64,000 bases of DNA from Pseudomonas sp. GD03919 (lineage in GTDB: Bacteria > Pseudomonadota > Gammaproteobacteria > Pseudomonadales > Pseudomonadaceae). The stretch covers positions 4,030,001 through 4,094,000 of the forward strand of contig NZ_CP104582.1 in assembly GCF_029814935.1 (NCBI RefSeq), written 5' to 3'. The translations under genes and the position numbers were made by a program. The notes under the pieces were generated by a model. It was given only the letters and a program-made list of their open reading frames with translations. It was not told where the DNA came from and did not search any database. Positions 19,649 through 32,949 of this stretch are shown here, one piece after another; position 1 is the stretch's first letter, and each line of letters starts with the position of its first letter.

Positions 19649-20485
19649 TCACTCCTGATAGCTGACGAGACGGGCGACGCTGCCCAGCAGAAGGTCGAGC
19701 AGCATGCCGACCACGCCGATCATCAGAATCGAGAAGATCACGCTGGCCAGGTTGAGGTTGTTCCACTCGTTCCATACGTAGTAGCCAATGCCGGTGCCAC
19801 CGACGAGCATCTCGGCGGCGACGATCACCAACCAGGCAATGCCGACTGAAATGCGCATGCCGGTGAGGATGGTCGGCATGGCCGCGGGCAGGATCACGCT
19901 GAATGCCGTGCGCAGTGGGCTCAGCTCATGGGTGCGGGCGACGTTGATCCAGTCGCGGCGCACGCCCGCCACCCCGAAGGCGGTGTTGAGCAGCATCGGC
20001 CATACCGAGCAGATGAAGATCACGAAGATCGCCGAGGTCTGCGAATCCTTGATCACGAACAGCGCCAACGGCATCCAGGCCAGCGGCGAGATCGGTCGCA
20101 GAATCTGGATGAAGGGGTTGAGGGCGCGGTACATCAGCGGCGACATGCCGATGACGAAACCGATGGGGATCGCCACCAGCGCCGCCAGCAGATAGCCGGT
20201 CAACACCCGGTACAACGAGTGCGCGAGCTGGATACCGATGCCCTTGTCGTTGGGTCCGTTGTCATAGAACGGCTGGCTCAGCTCGGCGTAGGCATGCGCC
20301 AGCACCACCGAGGGCGGCGGCACGCGGGCCTCCTGCTCGGCCTCGCCCATGAGCAGGGCGTATTCGTCATCAGCACTGACTGCGGCGCTGGCGGGCACGC
20401 GGCAGAGCACCTCCCAGACCACCAGCAGCAGAACCAGAAGCACAACGGAAAGAATCGCCGCGCGCAGGGAAATGGACGCTTTCAT
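19649..20485 (-). CDS. cynB: Cyanate/nitrate-type ABC transporter permease
   Basis: A 278-residue inner-membrane permease of the NrtB/CmpB family. One N-terminal helix (residues about 7-26) is followed by a periplasmic stretch and then five or so helices. The conserved cytoplasmic EAA-type loop is FGVAGVRRDWINVARTHELSPLRTAFSVILPAAMPTILTG (read in two parts). The ATG at 20485 is chosen over GTG at 20488 because GGAGG is then five bases away. It overlaps the cynA stop by one base (TGATG), so translation is coupled. Confidence 0.92.
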   Translation of the reverse strand: MKASISLRAAILSVVLLVLLLVVWEVLCRVPASAAVSADDEYALLMGEAEQEARVPPPSVVLAHAYAELSQPFYDNGPNDKGIGIQLAHSLYRVLTGYLLAALVAIPIGFVIGMSPLMYRALNPFIQILRPISPLAWMPLALFVIKDSQTSAIFVIFICSVWPMLLNTAFGVAGVRRDWINVARTHELSPLRTAFSVILPAAMPTILTGMRISVGIAWLVIVAAEMLVGGTGIGYYVWNEWNNLNLASVIFSILMIGVVGMLLDLLLGSVARLVSYQE

Positions 20486-21852
20486 CACGACCTCCGCATG
20501 GCGAAGCTGGCCAGGTAACCGTCCGGATCGGCCGGGTCGAAGGGTTTGCCCATCACGCTGAAGGACTTGTAGGCGTCGGCCGGTACCGGCAGGCCAAGTT
20601 CTTTCATGACCTTGCCGGCGTCAGCCGCGAGGAACACCCGCTCGGCAATGGAGCGATAGTCGACATCCCCCTGCAGATAGCCCCAACGCTTCATCTGAGT
20701 GAGGATCCACAACGCCATCGACTGCCAGGGGAAGGGATCGAAGTCGATGCGCTGCGGCTCGTCATGGATGTTGCCCAGGCCATCGGCATAGCGCCCGCTG
20801 AGCACCTGCTGCACCACCGGCACCGGCTGGTTGAGGTAGTTGCGGGTGGAGATCGCCTCGGCCACCGCCTTGCGGTTCTCGGCCTTGGAGGAATATTGCG
20901 TGGCATCGATCAGCGCATGCAGCAGTGCGCCATAGGTGTTGGGGTTCTCGCTGGCGAAGCGCTGGCTGCAGGCGAAGGCGCAGCACGGATGGCCCGGCCA
21001 CAGTTCCTTGGTCAGCAGGTGGATGAAGCCGACCTTCTCCCACACCGCGCGCTGGTTGAACGGGTCCGGCGAGAGGAAGCCATCGAGGTTGCCGGCGCGC
21101 AGGTTGGCGACCATCTCCGGTGGCGGCACCACACGAATCTGGATGTCGCGATCCGGGTCCAGGCCATGCTCGGCGACGTAATATCGCAACAGGAAGTTGT
21201 GCATCGAGTATTCGAACGGCACACCGAAGCGCATGCCCTTCCACAGTTTCGGATCGCGCTTATCCTGGTGCTGCATGCCAAGCACGATGGCCTGGCCGTT
21301 GACGTTTTCCAGCGCCGGCATGACGAAGGGCGTCTGCGTCGACCCCAGCCCCAGGCTGATGGCCAGCGGCATCGGCGAAAGCATGTGCGAGGCGTCGTAT
21401 TCACCGGCCAGCGACTTGTCGCGCGCCACCGCCCAGCCAGCGGTCTTCACCGTTTCCACTTCCAGCCCGTACTTGGCGTAGAAGCCCATCGGCTCGGCCA
21501 TGATGATCGGCGTGGCGCAGGTGATGGGCACGAAGCCGATCCTCAGCTTGGACTTCTCCAGCGGACCAAGGCTGTCCTTGACCGCCGCCTTGACCGCATC
21601 CAGCGGGATCAAGCTGCCCAGAATCGCCGCCGCGACACCGCCCCCGATCATCCCCATGAAACTGCGCCGGGAGAAATCATTGTGACCGAACACGCCGCGC
21701 ACGATGGCGTTCTCCACGGCACGATCTAGCATGGCCTCGCGGTCATCGGGCAGCGCAGCGGCACTCGGCGTGCAACGTTGGCAGGCACACCCGGCGGCAT
21801 GGGAAAGCTCGCTGTCGGGGCTGAATGGATCGTCCAGGCTGTTGACGCTCAT
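20485..21852 (-). CDS. cynA: Cyanate/nitrate-type ABC transporter substrate-binding protein with Tat signal
   Basis: A 455-residue periplasmic binding protein of the NrtA/CmpA family. The twin-arginine motif SRRSFMG is at residues 61-67, followed by the hydrophobic helix GMIGGGVAAAILGSLIPL, so it is probably folded before export. Sixty residues precede the Tat motif, with a CACQRC cluster at 22-27, an unusually long n-region. The mature part holds LRIGFVPITCATPIIMAEP and WAVARDKSLAGEYDASHML, typical of the family. The ATG at 21852 has AGGAG eight bases upstream; a GTG at 21861 is too close to it. First gene of cynABDS. Confidence 0.9.
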   Translation of the reverse strand: MSVNSLDDPFSPDSELSHAAGCACQRCTPSAAALPDDREAMLDRAVENAIVRGVFGHNDFSRRSFMGMIGGGVAAAILGSLIPLDAVKAAVKDSLGPLEKSKLRIGFVPITCATPIIMAEPMGFYAKYGLEVETVKTAGWAVARDKSLAGEYDASHMLSPMPLAISLGLGSTQTPFVMPALENVNGQAIVLGMQHQDKRDPKLWKGMRFGVPFEYSMHNFLLRYYVAEHGLDPDRDIQIRVVPPPEMVANLRAGNLDGFLSPDPFNQRAVWEKVGFIHLLTKELWPGHPCCAFACSQRFASENPNTYGALLHALIDATQYSSKAENRKAVAEAISTRNYLNQPVPVVQQVLSGRYADGLGNIHDEPQRIDFDPFPWQSMALWILTQMKRWGYLQGDVDYRSIAERVFLAADAGKVMKELGLPVPADAYKSFSVMGKPFDPADPDGYLASFAMRRS

Positions 21853-21940
21853 CGTGATCACTCCTGCGATGGCCTGCCCCAGATTGGTGAGGCGGGCGCT
21901 GACTGGGCTGGGCCATTACTGGCCGGTTCATGTCAGTTAT

Positions 21941-21956
21941 TGCAGGAGCTGTACCA
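21941..21956 (-). promoter_or_regulatory. Sigma-54 (-24/-12) promoter of cynABDS
   Basis: TGGTACAGCTCCTGCA on the minus strand matches TGGCAC-N5-TTGCA, with invariant GG and GC separated by ten bases. Predicted start is near 21930, leaving a leader of about 78 bases to the cynA ATG. The divergent gene encodes a sigma-54 activator. Confidence 0.75.
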
Positions 21957-21971
21957 GCTCAAAACTCTACA

Positions 21972-21984
21972 TAAGTGATTGAAA
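21972..21984 (-). promoter_or_regulatory. IHF-like site between enhancer and cynA promoter
   Basis: TTTCAATCACTTA on the minus strand fits WATCAANNNNTTR with one mismatch. An A/T-rich run (21981-22000) flanks it, as is common for IHF. It lies between the -24 element and the 12-bp enhancer repeats, where a DNA bend would help looping. Confidence 0.5.
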
Positions 21985-22013
21985 AATATAAATTTTTAAG
22001 AAACACAATAAAT

Positions 22014-22065
22014 ACGAAATCTCGTTATTCACGAGATTTCGTCACCTTAAAAAACGATATTTCGT
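22014..22065. promoter_or_regulatory. Triple 12-bp enhancer repeat, probable CynF binding sites
   Basis: ACGAAATCTCGT (22014-22025) and ACGAGATTTCGT (22031-22042) form a perfect 12-bp inverted repeat with a 5-base gap. ACGATATTTCGT (22054-22065) is a third copy differing at one base. Centres fall near -90, -107 and -130 of the predicted cynA start, the normal range for a sigma-54 enhancer. Confidence 0.75.
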
Positions 22066-22069
22066 CAAC

Positions 22070-22085
22070 TGGCACGTCCTTTGGA
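22070..22085 (+). promoter_or_regulatory. Possible sigma-54-like promoter facing cynF
   Basis: TGGCACGTCCTTTGGA has a perfect -24 half (TGGCAC) and correct spacing, but the -12 half reads TTGG instead of TTGC. It starts five bases from the third enhancer copy, so CynF bound there would overlap or abut it. Autoregulation is possible; the -12 mismatch lowers confidence. Confidence 0.35.
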
Positions 22086-22120
22086 TAACGACCTGAAAGG
22101 CCAATCCCGAGAGCTCAGCG

Positions 22121-25464
<3,344 letters not shown>

Positions 25465-25489
25465 TCATCAAACCACTTCAGGCGCATTC

Positions 25490-28400
25490 TTATTGCGGGT
25501 TGGCACGGGTGCTGGACAGCAGCGACTTCAGGCTGGCCGCTTTCGGTTTCACCAGCCAGAACTTGCGCAGGTAATCGTCCAGGTTTTCCAGCAGGTTCTG
25601 GCCCCACTCGCTGCCAGTTTCCTCGACGTACTCGGCGAGCACGCTTTCCAGGTGGCTGCGGTAGGCCTCCATCGCTTCGTTGTTGATGCGTTGGATTTCC
25701 ACCAGCTCGTGGTTGACGCGGTCGTAGAAGCCGTTGTCCATGTCGAGCACGTAGGCGAAGCCGCCGGTCATGCCCGAGCCGAAGTTGTAGCCGGTCTTGC
25801 CCAGTACACAGACGAAACCGCCGGTCATGTACTCGCAGCAGTGATCGCCAGTGCCTTCCACCACGGCGTGAGCGCCGGAGTTACGCACGGCAAAACGCTC
25901 GCCCGCGGTACCGGTGGCGAACAGCTTGCCACCAGTGGCACCGTACAGACAGGTGTTGCCGATGATGGCGCTGTCCTCGGTGGCGAACGGGCTGCCTGCA
26001 GGCGGGGTGATGACGATCTTGCCGCCGGTCATGCCCTTGCCCACGTAGTCGTTGGCATCGCCTTCCAGGCGCAGGTGCAGACCACCGGCGTTCCACACAC
26101 CGAAGCTCTGCCCGGCAGTGCCCTTGAAGCGGAAGGTGATCGGCGCATCGTTCATGCCCTGATTGCCATGCACACGGGCGATCTCGCCGGAAATGCGCGC
26201 ACCAATGGAGCGGTCGCAGTTGCCGATGCTCAGCTCGAACTCACCACCGGTCTTGCCGGCAATAGCGTCCTTGGCCATGTCCACCATCTTCTCGGCCAGC
26301 AGGCCTTCGTCGAACGGCGGGTTCTTCGGCACCTGGCAGAACTGCGGTTTGTCGGCCGGGATATGCGCGCTGGCCAGCAGCGGCGACAGATCCAGGTTGC
26401 CCTGCTTGGCGGTTTCTCCCGGCAGCACTTCGAGCAGGTCGGTACGCCCGATCAGCTCTTCCAGGCTGCGCACGCCCAGCTTGGCCAGCCACTCGCGGGT
26501 TTCCTCGGCGACATAGGTGAAGAAGTTCATCACCATCTCGACGGTTCCGATGAAGTGATCCTTGCGCAGCTTGTCGTTCTGCGTGGCCACGCCGGTGGCG
26601 CAGTTGTTCAGGTGGCAGATGCGCAGGTATTTGCAGCCCAGGGCCACCATCGGTGCAGTACCGAAGCCGAAGCTCTCGGCGCCGAGGATGGCTGCCTTGA
26701 TCACGTCCAGGCCGGTTTTCAGACCACCGTCGGTCTGCACCCGCACCTTGCCACGCAGGTCGTTGCCGCGCAGGGTCTGGTGGGTTTCGGCCAGGCCCAG
26801 CTCCCAGGGCGCACCGGCATAGCGGATGGAGGTCAGCGGCGAGGCGCCGGTACCGCCGTCGTAGCCGGAAATGGTGATCAGGTCGGCATAGGCCTTGGCC
26901 ACACCGGCAGCGATGGTGCCGACACCGGCTTCCGCCACCAGCTTGACCGACACCAGCGCCATCGGGTTGACCTGCTTGAGGTCATAGATCAGCTGCGCCA
27001 GGTCTTCGATCGAGTAGATATCGTGGTGCGGCGGCGGCGAAATCAGGGTCACACCCGGCACCGCGTAGCGCAGCTTGGCGATCAGACCGTTGACCTTGCC
27101 CCCCGGCAGCTGGCCGCCCTCACCAGGTTTGGCGCCCTGGGCCACCTTGATCTGCAGCACTTCGGCGTTGACCAGGTATTCCGGGGTCACGCCAAAGCGG
27201 CCGGTGGCCACCTGCTTGATCTTCGAGCTCTTGATGGTGCCGTAGCGGGCCGGGTCTTCGCCGCCCTCGCCGGAGTTGGAGCGACCACCCAGGCGGTTCA
27301 TCGCCTCGGCCAGCGCCTCGTGCGCCTCCGGCGACAGCGCGCCGAGAGAGATACCGGCGGCGTCGAAACGCTTGAAGATCGACTGCAGCGGCTCGACTTC
27401 GTCCAGGGAAATCGGCGTGGCGGACTCCTTGACCTTGAGCAGGTCGCGGATCATCGACACCGGACGGGTGTCGACCAGCGTCGAGTATTCCTTGTACTTG
27501 GCGTAGTTGCCCTGCTGCACGGCTTCCTGCAGCGTGCGCACCACATCCGGGTTGTAGGCATGGTATTCACCGCCGTAAACGAACTTGAGCAGACCACCCT
27601 GCTGGATCGGCTTGCGGTTGTTCCAGGCTTCCAGGGACAGCAGCTTCTGCTCGCTCTCGATGTCGACGAAACGCGCGCCCTGGATGCGGCTGGCCACGCC
27701 ACGGAAGCACAGTTCGGTGACTTCATCGGCCAGGCCGACCGCCTCGAACAATTGCGCACCGCGATAGGACGCGACCGTGGAGATACCCATCTTCGACAGG
27801 ATCTTCAGCAGGCCCTTGGAAATGCCCTTGCGGTAGTACTTGAATACTTCGTACAGATCGCCCAGCACTTCGCCGGTGCGGATCAGGTCGCCCAGCACTT
27901 CGTAGGCCAGGAACGGATACACCGCCGAAGCACCGAAGCCCAGCAGCACGGCGTAGTGGTGCGGGTCACGCGCGGTAGCGGTTTCCACCAGGATGTTGCA
28001 GTCGCAGCGCAGACCTTTCTCGGTCAGGCGGTGATGCACGGCGCCGGTGACCAGCGCGGCATGCGCCGGCAGCTTGCCAGGAGCGATGTGGCGGTCGGTC
28101 AATACCAGCAGCACCTTGCCGGCACGCACGGCTTCCTCGGCCTGGTCGGCCATGTTGCGCACGGCCGCTTCCAGACCCAGCGACTCGTCGTAGTTCATGT
28201 CGATGACATGACGGTCGAAGCCCGGGCGGTCCAGGTTCATCAGCGCGCGCCACTTGGCCGGCGAAATCACCGGGCTGCTGAGGATCACGCGGGTAGCGTG
28301 CTCCGGCGACTCGCTGAAGATGTTGCGTTCGGCGCCCAGGCAGATTTCCAGGGACATGACGATCGCTTCACGCAGCGGGTCGATCGGCGGGTTGGTGACC

Positions 28401-29938
28401 TGCGCGAACTGCTGGCGGAAGTAATCGTAGGGCGAGCGCACGCGCTGGCTGAGCACCGCCATGGGCGTGTCATCGCCCATGGAGCCGACGGCTTCCTGGC
28501 CCTGCTCACCAAGCGGGCGCAGCACCTGGTCACGCTCCTCGAAGGTGACCTGGAACATCTTCATGTATTGCTTGAGCTGATCCGGGTCGTAGAAGGCCGA
28601 ACCATGGTCGCGGTCTTCCAGCGTCGCCTTGATGCGCTGGGCATGCTTGCGCAACCACAGCTTGTAGGGGTGGCGCGACTTCAGGCGGCTGTCGATGGAC
28701 TCGGTATCCAGCACCTGGCCGGTCTCGGTGTCGACCGCGAGGATCTGCCCCGGGCCGACACGGCCCTTGGCGATGACGTCCTCGGGCTGGTAGTCCCACA
28801 CGCCGATTTCCGAGGCCAGGGTGATGTAGCCGTTCTTGGTGGTAACCCAGCGCGCCGGGCGCAGACCGTTACGGTCGAGCAGGCACACGGCATGGCGACC
28901 ATCGGTCAGCACCACGCCGGCCGGGCCGTCCCAGGGCTCCATGTGCATGGAGTTGTATTCGTAGAACGCGCGCAGGTCGGCGTCCATGGTCTCGACGTTC
29001 TGCCAGGCCGGCGGAATGATCATGCGCAGGCCACGGAACAGGTCGATGCCGCCGGTGACCATCAGTTCGAGCATGTTATCCATGCTCGAGGAGTCGGAGC
29101 CGACGCGGTTGACCAGCGGGCCCAGCTCGTCGAGATCAGGGATCAGCTCGTTGGCGAACTTGGTGCGACGAGCCTGCGCCCAGTTGCGGTTGCCGGTGAT
29201 GGTGTTGATCTCGCCGTTGTGCGCGAGATAACGGAAAGGCTGCGCCAGCGGCCACTTCGGCAGGGTGTTGGTGGAGAAGCGCTGGTGAAAAACCGCGATG
29301 GCGGTCTGCAGGCGCTCGTCACCCAGATCCGGGTAAAACTGCTGCAGGTCCGCCGGCATCATCAGGCCTTTGTAGATGATGGTCTTGTGCGAGAAGCTGC
29401 AGATGTAGTGATCGCTGTCGTCGGCATTGGCCACCGAGGAACGACGGCGGGCGCTGAACAACTTGATGGCGAATTCCTGGTCACTCAGACCCTCGCCACC
29501 GATGAACACCTGCTCGATCTGCGGCAGACGCTCCAGCGCCAGCTGGCCGAGCACGCTGGTGTCGATCGGCACCTTGCGCCAGCCCACCAGTTGCAGACCA
29601 GCCGCGAGGATTTCGCGGTTCATGTTCTCGCGCGCGGCTTCGGCCTTGGCCGAATCCTGATTGAAGAACACCATGCCCACGGCATATTGCCCAGGCAGTT
29701 CGACGCCGAATTGTTCCCGGGCAACAGCGCGCAGGAATTGATCGGGCTTCTGGATCAGCAGGCCACAGCCATCACCGGTCTTGCCGTCGGCGTTGATACC
29801 GCCGCGGTGAGTCATGCAGGTGAGGGCCTCAATAGCGGTCTTGAGCAGGTGATGACTAGGTTCACCTTGCATATGGGCGATCAAGCCGAAGCCGCAGTTA
29901 TCCTTGAACTCATCAGGACGGTACAAACCTGCTTTCAT
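25490..29938 (-). CDS. gltB: Glutamate synthase large subunit
   Basis: A 1482-residue ferredoxin/NADPH-type alpha subunit. It hydrolyses glutamine at an N-terminal Ntn amidotransferase site and channels ammonia to 2-oxoglutarate. The sequence [20 protein letters not shown] shows a 14-residue propeptide whose removal exposes Cys15. The FMN-binding synthase domain holds [19 protein letters not shown] near the middle-to-late part, and a C-terminal GXGXG beta-helix domain ([21 protein letters not shown]) closes the protein. The ATG at 29938 gives the usual Pseudomonas length. gltD follows after 34 bases in one operon. Confidence 0.97.
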   Translation of the reverse strand: MKAGLYRPDEFKDNCGFGLIAHMQGEPSHHLLKTAIEALTCMTHRGGINADGKTGDGCGLLIQKPDQFLRAVAREQFGVELPGQYAVGMVFFNQDSAKAEAARENMNREILAAGLQLVGWRKVPIDTSVLGQLALERLPQIEQVFIGGEGLSDQEFAIKLFSARRRSSVANADDSDHYICSFSHKTIIYKGLMMPADLQQFYPDLGDERLQTAIAVFHQRFSTNTLPKWPLAQPFRYLAHNGEINTITGNRNWAQARRTKFANELIPDLDELGPLVNRVGSDSSSMDNMLELMVTGGIDLFRGLRMIIPPAWQNVETMDADLRAFYEYNSMHMEPWDGPAGVVLTDGRHAVCLLDRNGLRPARWVTTKNGYITLASEIGVWDYQPEDVIAKGRVGPGQILAVDTETGQVLDTESIDSRLKSRHPYKLWLRKHAQRIKATLEDRDHGSAFYDPDQLKQYMKMFQVTFEERDQVLRPLGEQGQEAVGSMGDDTPMAVLSQRVRSPYDYFRQQFAQVTNPPIDPLREAIVMSLEICLGAERNIFSESPEHATRVILSSPVISPAKWRALMNLDRPGFDRHVIDMNYDESLGLEAAVRNMADQAEEAVRAGKVLLVLTDRHIAPGKLPAHAALVTGAVHHRLTEKGLRCDCNILVETATARDPHHYAVLLGFGASAVYPFLAYEVLGDLIRTGEVLGDLYEVFKYYRKGISKGLLKILSKMGISTVASYRGAQLFEAVGLADEVTELCFRGVASRIQGARFVDIESEQKLLSLEAWNNRKPIQQGGLLKFVYGGEYHAYNPDVVRTLQEAVQQGNYAKYKEYSTLVDTRPVSMIRDLLKVKESATPISLDEVEPLQSIFKRFDAAGISLGALSPEAHEALAEAMNRLGGRSNSGEGGEDPARYGTIKSSKIKQVATGRFGVTPEYLVNAEVLQIKVAQGAKPGEGGQLPGGKVNGLIAKLRYAVPGVTLISPPPHHDIYSIEDLAQLIYDLKQVNPMALVSVKLVAEAGVGTIAAGVAKAYADLITISGYDGGTGASPLTSIRYAGAPWELGLAETHQTLRGNDLRGKVRVQTDGGLKTGLDVIKAAILGAESFGFGTAPMVALGCKYLRICHLNNCATGVATQNDKLRKDHFIGTVEMVMNFFTYVAEETREWLAKLGVRSLEELIGRTDLLEVLPGETAKQGNLDLSPLLASAHIPADKPQFCQVPKNPPFDEGLLAEKMVDMAKDAIAGKTGGEFELSIGNCDRSIGARISGEIARVHGNQGMNDAPITFRFKGTAGQSFGVWNAGGLHLRLEGDANDYVGKGMTGGKIVITPPAGSPFATEDSAIIGNTCLYGATGGKLFATGTAGERFAVRNSGAHAVVEGTGDHCCEYMTGGFVCVLGKTGYNFGSGMTGGFAYVLDMDNGFYDRVNHELVEIQRINNEAMEAYRSHLESVLAEYVEETGSEWGQNLLENLDDYLRKFWLVKPKAASLKSLLSSTRANPQ

Positions 29939-30070
29939 AGGGGGGACTCTCACCAGGCTGCCTAGACTTCAGGCAAATTACTTTCTAATTCAATTGCTTA
30001 AACCCGAATAACAGGCACGGGCGTGCTTTGCATGGGCAAAAGGGAGGTCATTGTACATATCCACCCATGG

Positions 30071-30151
30071 CGTCACAAATTTTCGTGACGAAGGGGTGAA
30101 TATTTATGTCGCAAAAACGAAGGATAAGACCGCAAGGTCGTGCTAACGACC
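30071..30151. other. gltB upstream region with two small hairpins
   Basis: The 238-base gap between the SPOR ATPase stop and gltB contains CGTCAC-N8-GTGACG (30071-30090) and GGTCGT-GCTA-ACGACC (30136-30151). The second is 25 bases past the minus-strand gene's stop and could terminate it, though no T tract touches the stem. The gltB promoter must also be here; I could not fix its hexamers. Confidence 0.35.
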
Positions 30152-30176
30152 AAGCGATCATCTTGAGACAGAGCGC

Positions 30177-31784
30177 TTAGCGGCTCATTTCCTGCTGAAT
30201 GCTACCCAGCGTACGAGGCCAGGGCTTACCCGCCTGCAGCTTGGCGGGCAGGGTTTTCACCGCCGCCTGAGCGGCGTCGCGACTGGAGAAGCTACCATAG
30301 GTCAGCACGTACAGCGGCTGCCCTTGATGGATTTTCTTGAAGTAGCGGTACTCGCTACCCCCCTCACGCACCAGCGCCTGAATATTGGCCTCCGAACGCG
30401 ATCCAAGTACCTGCAAGGCATAGCGGGACGCCGGCTGCTGCGCATACCAGTTGGTCGCCGCAGCACCTGAGGCTACAGCCGGAGCGGGCGCAGGCTTAGG
30501 CGCAGGCGCTGGTTTAGCGGCCGCTGGTGCGGGCTTTGCCGCAACAGGCTCAGGCTGCTTCACTGGTGCAGGTGCAGGTGCAGGTGCAGGTGCAGGTGCA
30601 GGTGCAGGTGCAGGTGCAGGTGCAGGTGCAGGTGCAGGTGCAGGTGCAGGTGCAGCAGTCATTGGCGCACGCGGCGGCGTGACTGTCGAGGGCTCAGGCG
30701 TAGCCGGCGGCTCAAAGTTATCCAACGCTTCCCCGGCAGCCTCAGCCAGAGGCTGGCGAATCACGGCTTGCGACTCCCCCACCAGCGGCAGAGGCAGTGG
30801 TTGACTGGTGCCGGCAAACTCGATAGCTGGCGCCTTCTCTGCAGGAGCCTGCACAGGCTCCTGAACCTCGGGGGCGGGCGCGGATGATTGCAAAGGCAAC
30901 GACGAACTGCTGGCCACCGGCGCAGGCGAGGATGACTCACGCCCCTGCATCATCCAGGCAGCGGCGACGCCAACCAGGACGACAGCCAACGCCAGCAGGT
31001 GCTTTTTCGGTAAGGCAAAACCGCCACCAACGCCGCGACCGGCAGCACGCTGCGCAAGCATTTGTTCGACCAGCAGCTCACGCGCTTCCTGATTGATCGC
31101 TCCAGGCCACCCCTGAGCGCGCACATGGATGTCTTCGACCTGCTCATCAGATAACAGATCAATACCCTGACCAGCGCCCTCGAGCCGCTGCGTCAGGTAG
31201 TCACGCGTTTCATCTTCGGTATAGGGCTGCAGCTCGATGGCGTGGTAACACTCCTCGCCATCCGCCAGCGCCTCCAGACGCGCCAGGAGTCCCCGCTCGG
31301 CAAACAGGAAAATGTGCGGACGCCCGTCGGCATTGCCAGCAGCAAGTTCCAGAACGCATTTCAAGGCGGCGTCATCCAGTTGATCGGCATCATCGACGAG
31401 CAGATAAACCTCCTGCCCGGTCAGCGCCAGCTGTGCAACCTGCGCCAGTATCGAGCGCACGTCGGCCTGAGCGATTGCCAACCCCTGAGCCACCTGACGC
31501 AGCAGCGCGTCAGCCGTGGTCGCACCCTGTGCAACGACGATGCTCTGCACGGCCTGCTTGTTGGTACTGGCAACCAGCGCCTGACGCAACAAGGTCTTGC
31601 CACTGCCCTCAGGGCCGACCACAGCCAGCAACAACTGACTGTAACGCGCAAGATGATGCAATTGCCCAAGCACCGGCTTGCGCTGCGCCGGGAAAAACTT
31701 GAAGCCAGGTACTCGCGGCGCAAAAGGGTCGTGACTGAACTGGTAATGCGCCAGAAAAGCTTCGTCAGCATGCAAACTGGTCAT
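30177..31784 (-). CDS. AAA ATPase with SPOR domain (DamX-like cell division protein)
   Basis: A 535-residue membrane protein. An ExeA/MSHA-type AAA domain fills residues 1-260 (Walker A GPEGSGKT 57-64; VYLLVDDADQL Walker B). One transmembrane helix follows (LLALAVVLVGVAAAWMM, about 268-285). A long Pro/Ala linker includes about 30 residues of pure Ala-Pro (377-406). A SPOR domain near 455-530 should bind denuded septal peptidoglycan. It is the last gene of the pil-aro operon, 10 bases after aroB, like damX near aroB in enterobacteria. The ATPase fused to SPOR is the usual Pseudomonas form. Confidence 0.87.
   Translation of the reverse strand: MTSLHADEAFLAHYQFSHDPFAPRVPGFKFFPAQRKPVLGQLHHLARYSQLLLAVVGPEGSGKTLLRQALVASTNKQAVQSIVVAQGATTADALLRQVAQGLAIAQADVRSILAQVAQLALTGQEVYLLVDDADQLDDAALKCVLELAAGNADGRPHIFLFAERGLLARLEALADGEECYHAIELQPYTEDETRDYLTQRLEGAGQGIDLLSDEQVEDIHVRAQGWPGAINQEARELLVEQMLAQRAAGRGVGGGFALPKKHLLALAVVLVGVAAAWMMQGRESSSPAPVASSSSLPLQSSAPAPEVQEPVQAPAEKAPAIEFAGTSQPLPLPLVGESQAVIRQPLAEAAGEALDNFEPPATPEPSTVTPPRAPMTAAPAPAPAPAPAPAPAPAPAPAPAPAPAPAPVKQPEPVAAKPAPAAAKPAPAPKPAPAPAVASGAAATNWYAQQPASRYALQVLGSRSEANIQALVREGGSEYRYFKKIHQGQPLYVLTYGSFSSRDAAQAAVKTLPAKLQAGKPWPRTLGSIQQEMSR
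30565..30654. repeat. (GGTGCA)15 hexanucleotide tandem repeat inside the SPOR ATPase gene
   Basis: Fifteen perfect copies of GGTGCA run without interruption. Read on the minus strand they encode alternating Ala and Pro in the periplasmic linker. Because the unit is six bases, slippage would lengthen or shorten the linker without a frameshift. Confidence 0.95.
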
Positions 31785-31794
31785 GGATCACTCT

Positions 31795-32898
31795 TCAAGA
31801 GTTGGACGACTGAGCCAACGCGACGTAGTCGCTACGCAGCGTGGCGTCGAGAACTTCACGCGGGTAGTCGGCGGTCACCACCGCCTCTCCCAGATGTTTC
31901 AGCAGGACGAGGCGCATCTGGCCGTCGAGCACCTTCTTGTCCACCGCCATATGCTCAAGGAAGCGCTCGGGCGTCATGTCCCGTGGCGGCACCACCGGCA
32001 ATCCGGCGGCCTGCAACAGACGCACACCGCGATCACGCTCAGGCGCAGACAACCAACCAAGGCGGTAAGACATTTCCAGCGCCATCACCGTTCCAGCGGC
32101 AACAGCCTCGCCATGCAGCCATACGCCGTAGCCCTGCTCGGTCTCGATGGCATGCCCGAAGGTATGACCGAGATTGAGCGTGGCACGCACGCCAGACTCA
32201 CGCTCGTCAGCCCCCACTACGCGAGCCTTGGCTGCACAGGAGCGCTCGATGGCATAAGTCAGCGCAGCACCATCTAGCGCACGCAGGGCCGGCATATTTT
32301 CCTCAAGCCAGGCCAGGAAGGGTTCATCGCAAATCAACCCGTACTTGATGACCTCGGCCAACCCAGCGGAAAGCTCGCGCTCCGGCAGGGTGCGCAGACT
32401 GGCCGTATCAATCAACACGGCCTTGGGTTGATAGAACGCGCCGACCATGTTCTTGCCCAGCGGATGATTGATCCCCGTCTTGCCTCCCACCGAGGAATCC
32501 ACCTGAGACAACAACGTCGTCGGCACCTGGATGAAATCCACACCTCGCTGGTAACAGGCAGCAGCAAAGCCCGCCATATCACCGATGACACCGCCCCCCA
32601 GAGCAATAATTGTCGTACGCCGATCATGCCTGGCCGTCAGCAGGCCATCGAAAATCAGCTGCAGCGTTTCCCAGTTCTTGAACACCTCGCCATCCGGCAG
32701 CACGATCGAGGCAACCTTGAAACCTTCAAGGGATCGCATCAGCGTTTCGAGATACAGAGGCGCTACGGTCTCATTGGTGACCACCGCCACCTGCCGTCCG
32801 CCGATATGGCGCGTGAGCAACTCAGGATCCGCCAGGAGACCCGCGCCGATATAGATGGGATAACTGCGCTCGCCAAGTTCAACGTGAAGAGTCTGCAT
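31795..32898 (-). CDS. aroB: 3-dehydroquinate synthase
   Basis: A 367-residue NAD+- and metal-dependent cytosolic enzyme, second step of the shikimate pathway (DAHP to 3-dehydroquinate). [34 protein letters not shown] (NAD-binding glycine loop), [19 protein letters not shown] and the metal-ligand region [11 protein letters not shown] are all intact. It follows aroK by 51 bases on the minus strand. Length is normal. Confidence 0.97.
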   Translation of the reverse strand: MQTLHVELGERSYPIYIGAGLLADPELLTRHIGGRQVAVVTNETVAPLYLETLMRSLEGFKVASIVLPDGEVFKNWETLQLIFDGLLTARHDRRTTIIALGGGVIGDMAGFAAACYQRGVDFIQVPTTLLSQVDSSVGGKTGINHPLGKNMVGAFYQPKAVLIDTASLRTLPERELSAGLAEVIKYGLICDEPFLAWLEENMPALRALDGAALTYAIERSCAAKARVVGADERESGVRATLNLGHTFGHAIETEQGYGVWLHGEAVAAGTVMALEMSYRLGWLSAPERDRGVRLLQAAGLPVVPPRDMTPERFLEHMAVDKKVLDGQMRLVLLKHLGEAVVTADYPREVLDATLRSDYVALAQSSNS

Positions 32899-32949
32899 GA
32901 GGCCCCCAGAATAAAAAGGCCACTAGGATAGCGCAGTTCGCCCCGCGCT

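Noticed and set aside
30565..30654. Possible CRISPR-like or satellite array
   Set aside because: Units are 6 bp with no spacers and are in frame inside a coding gene; it is a coding microsatellite.
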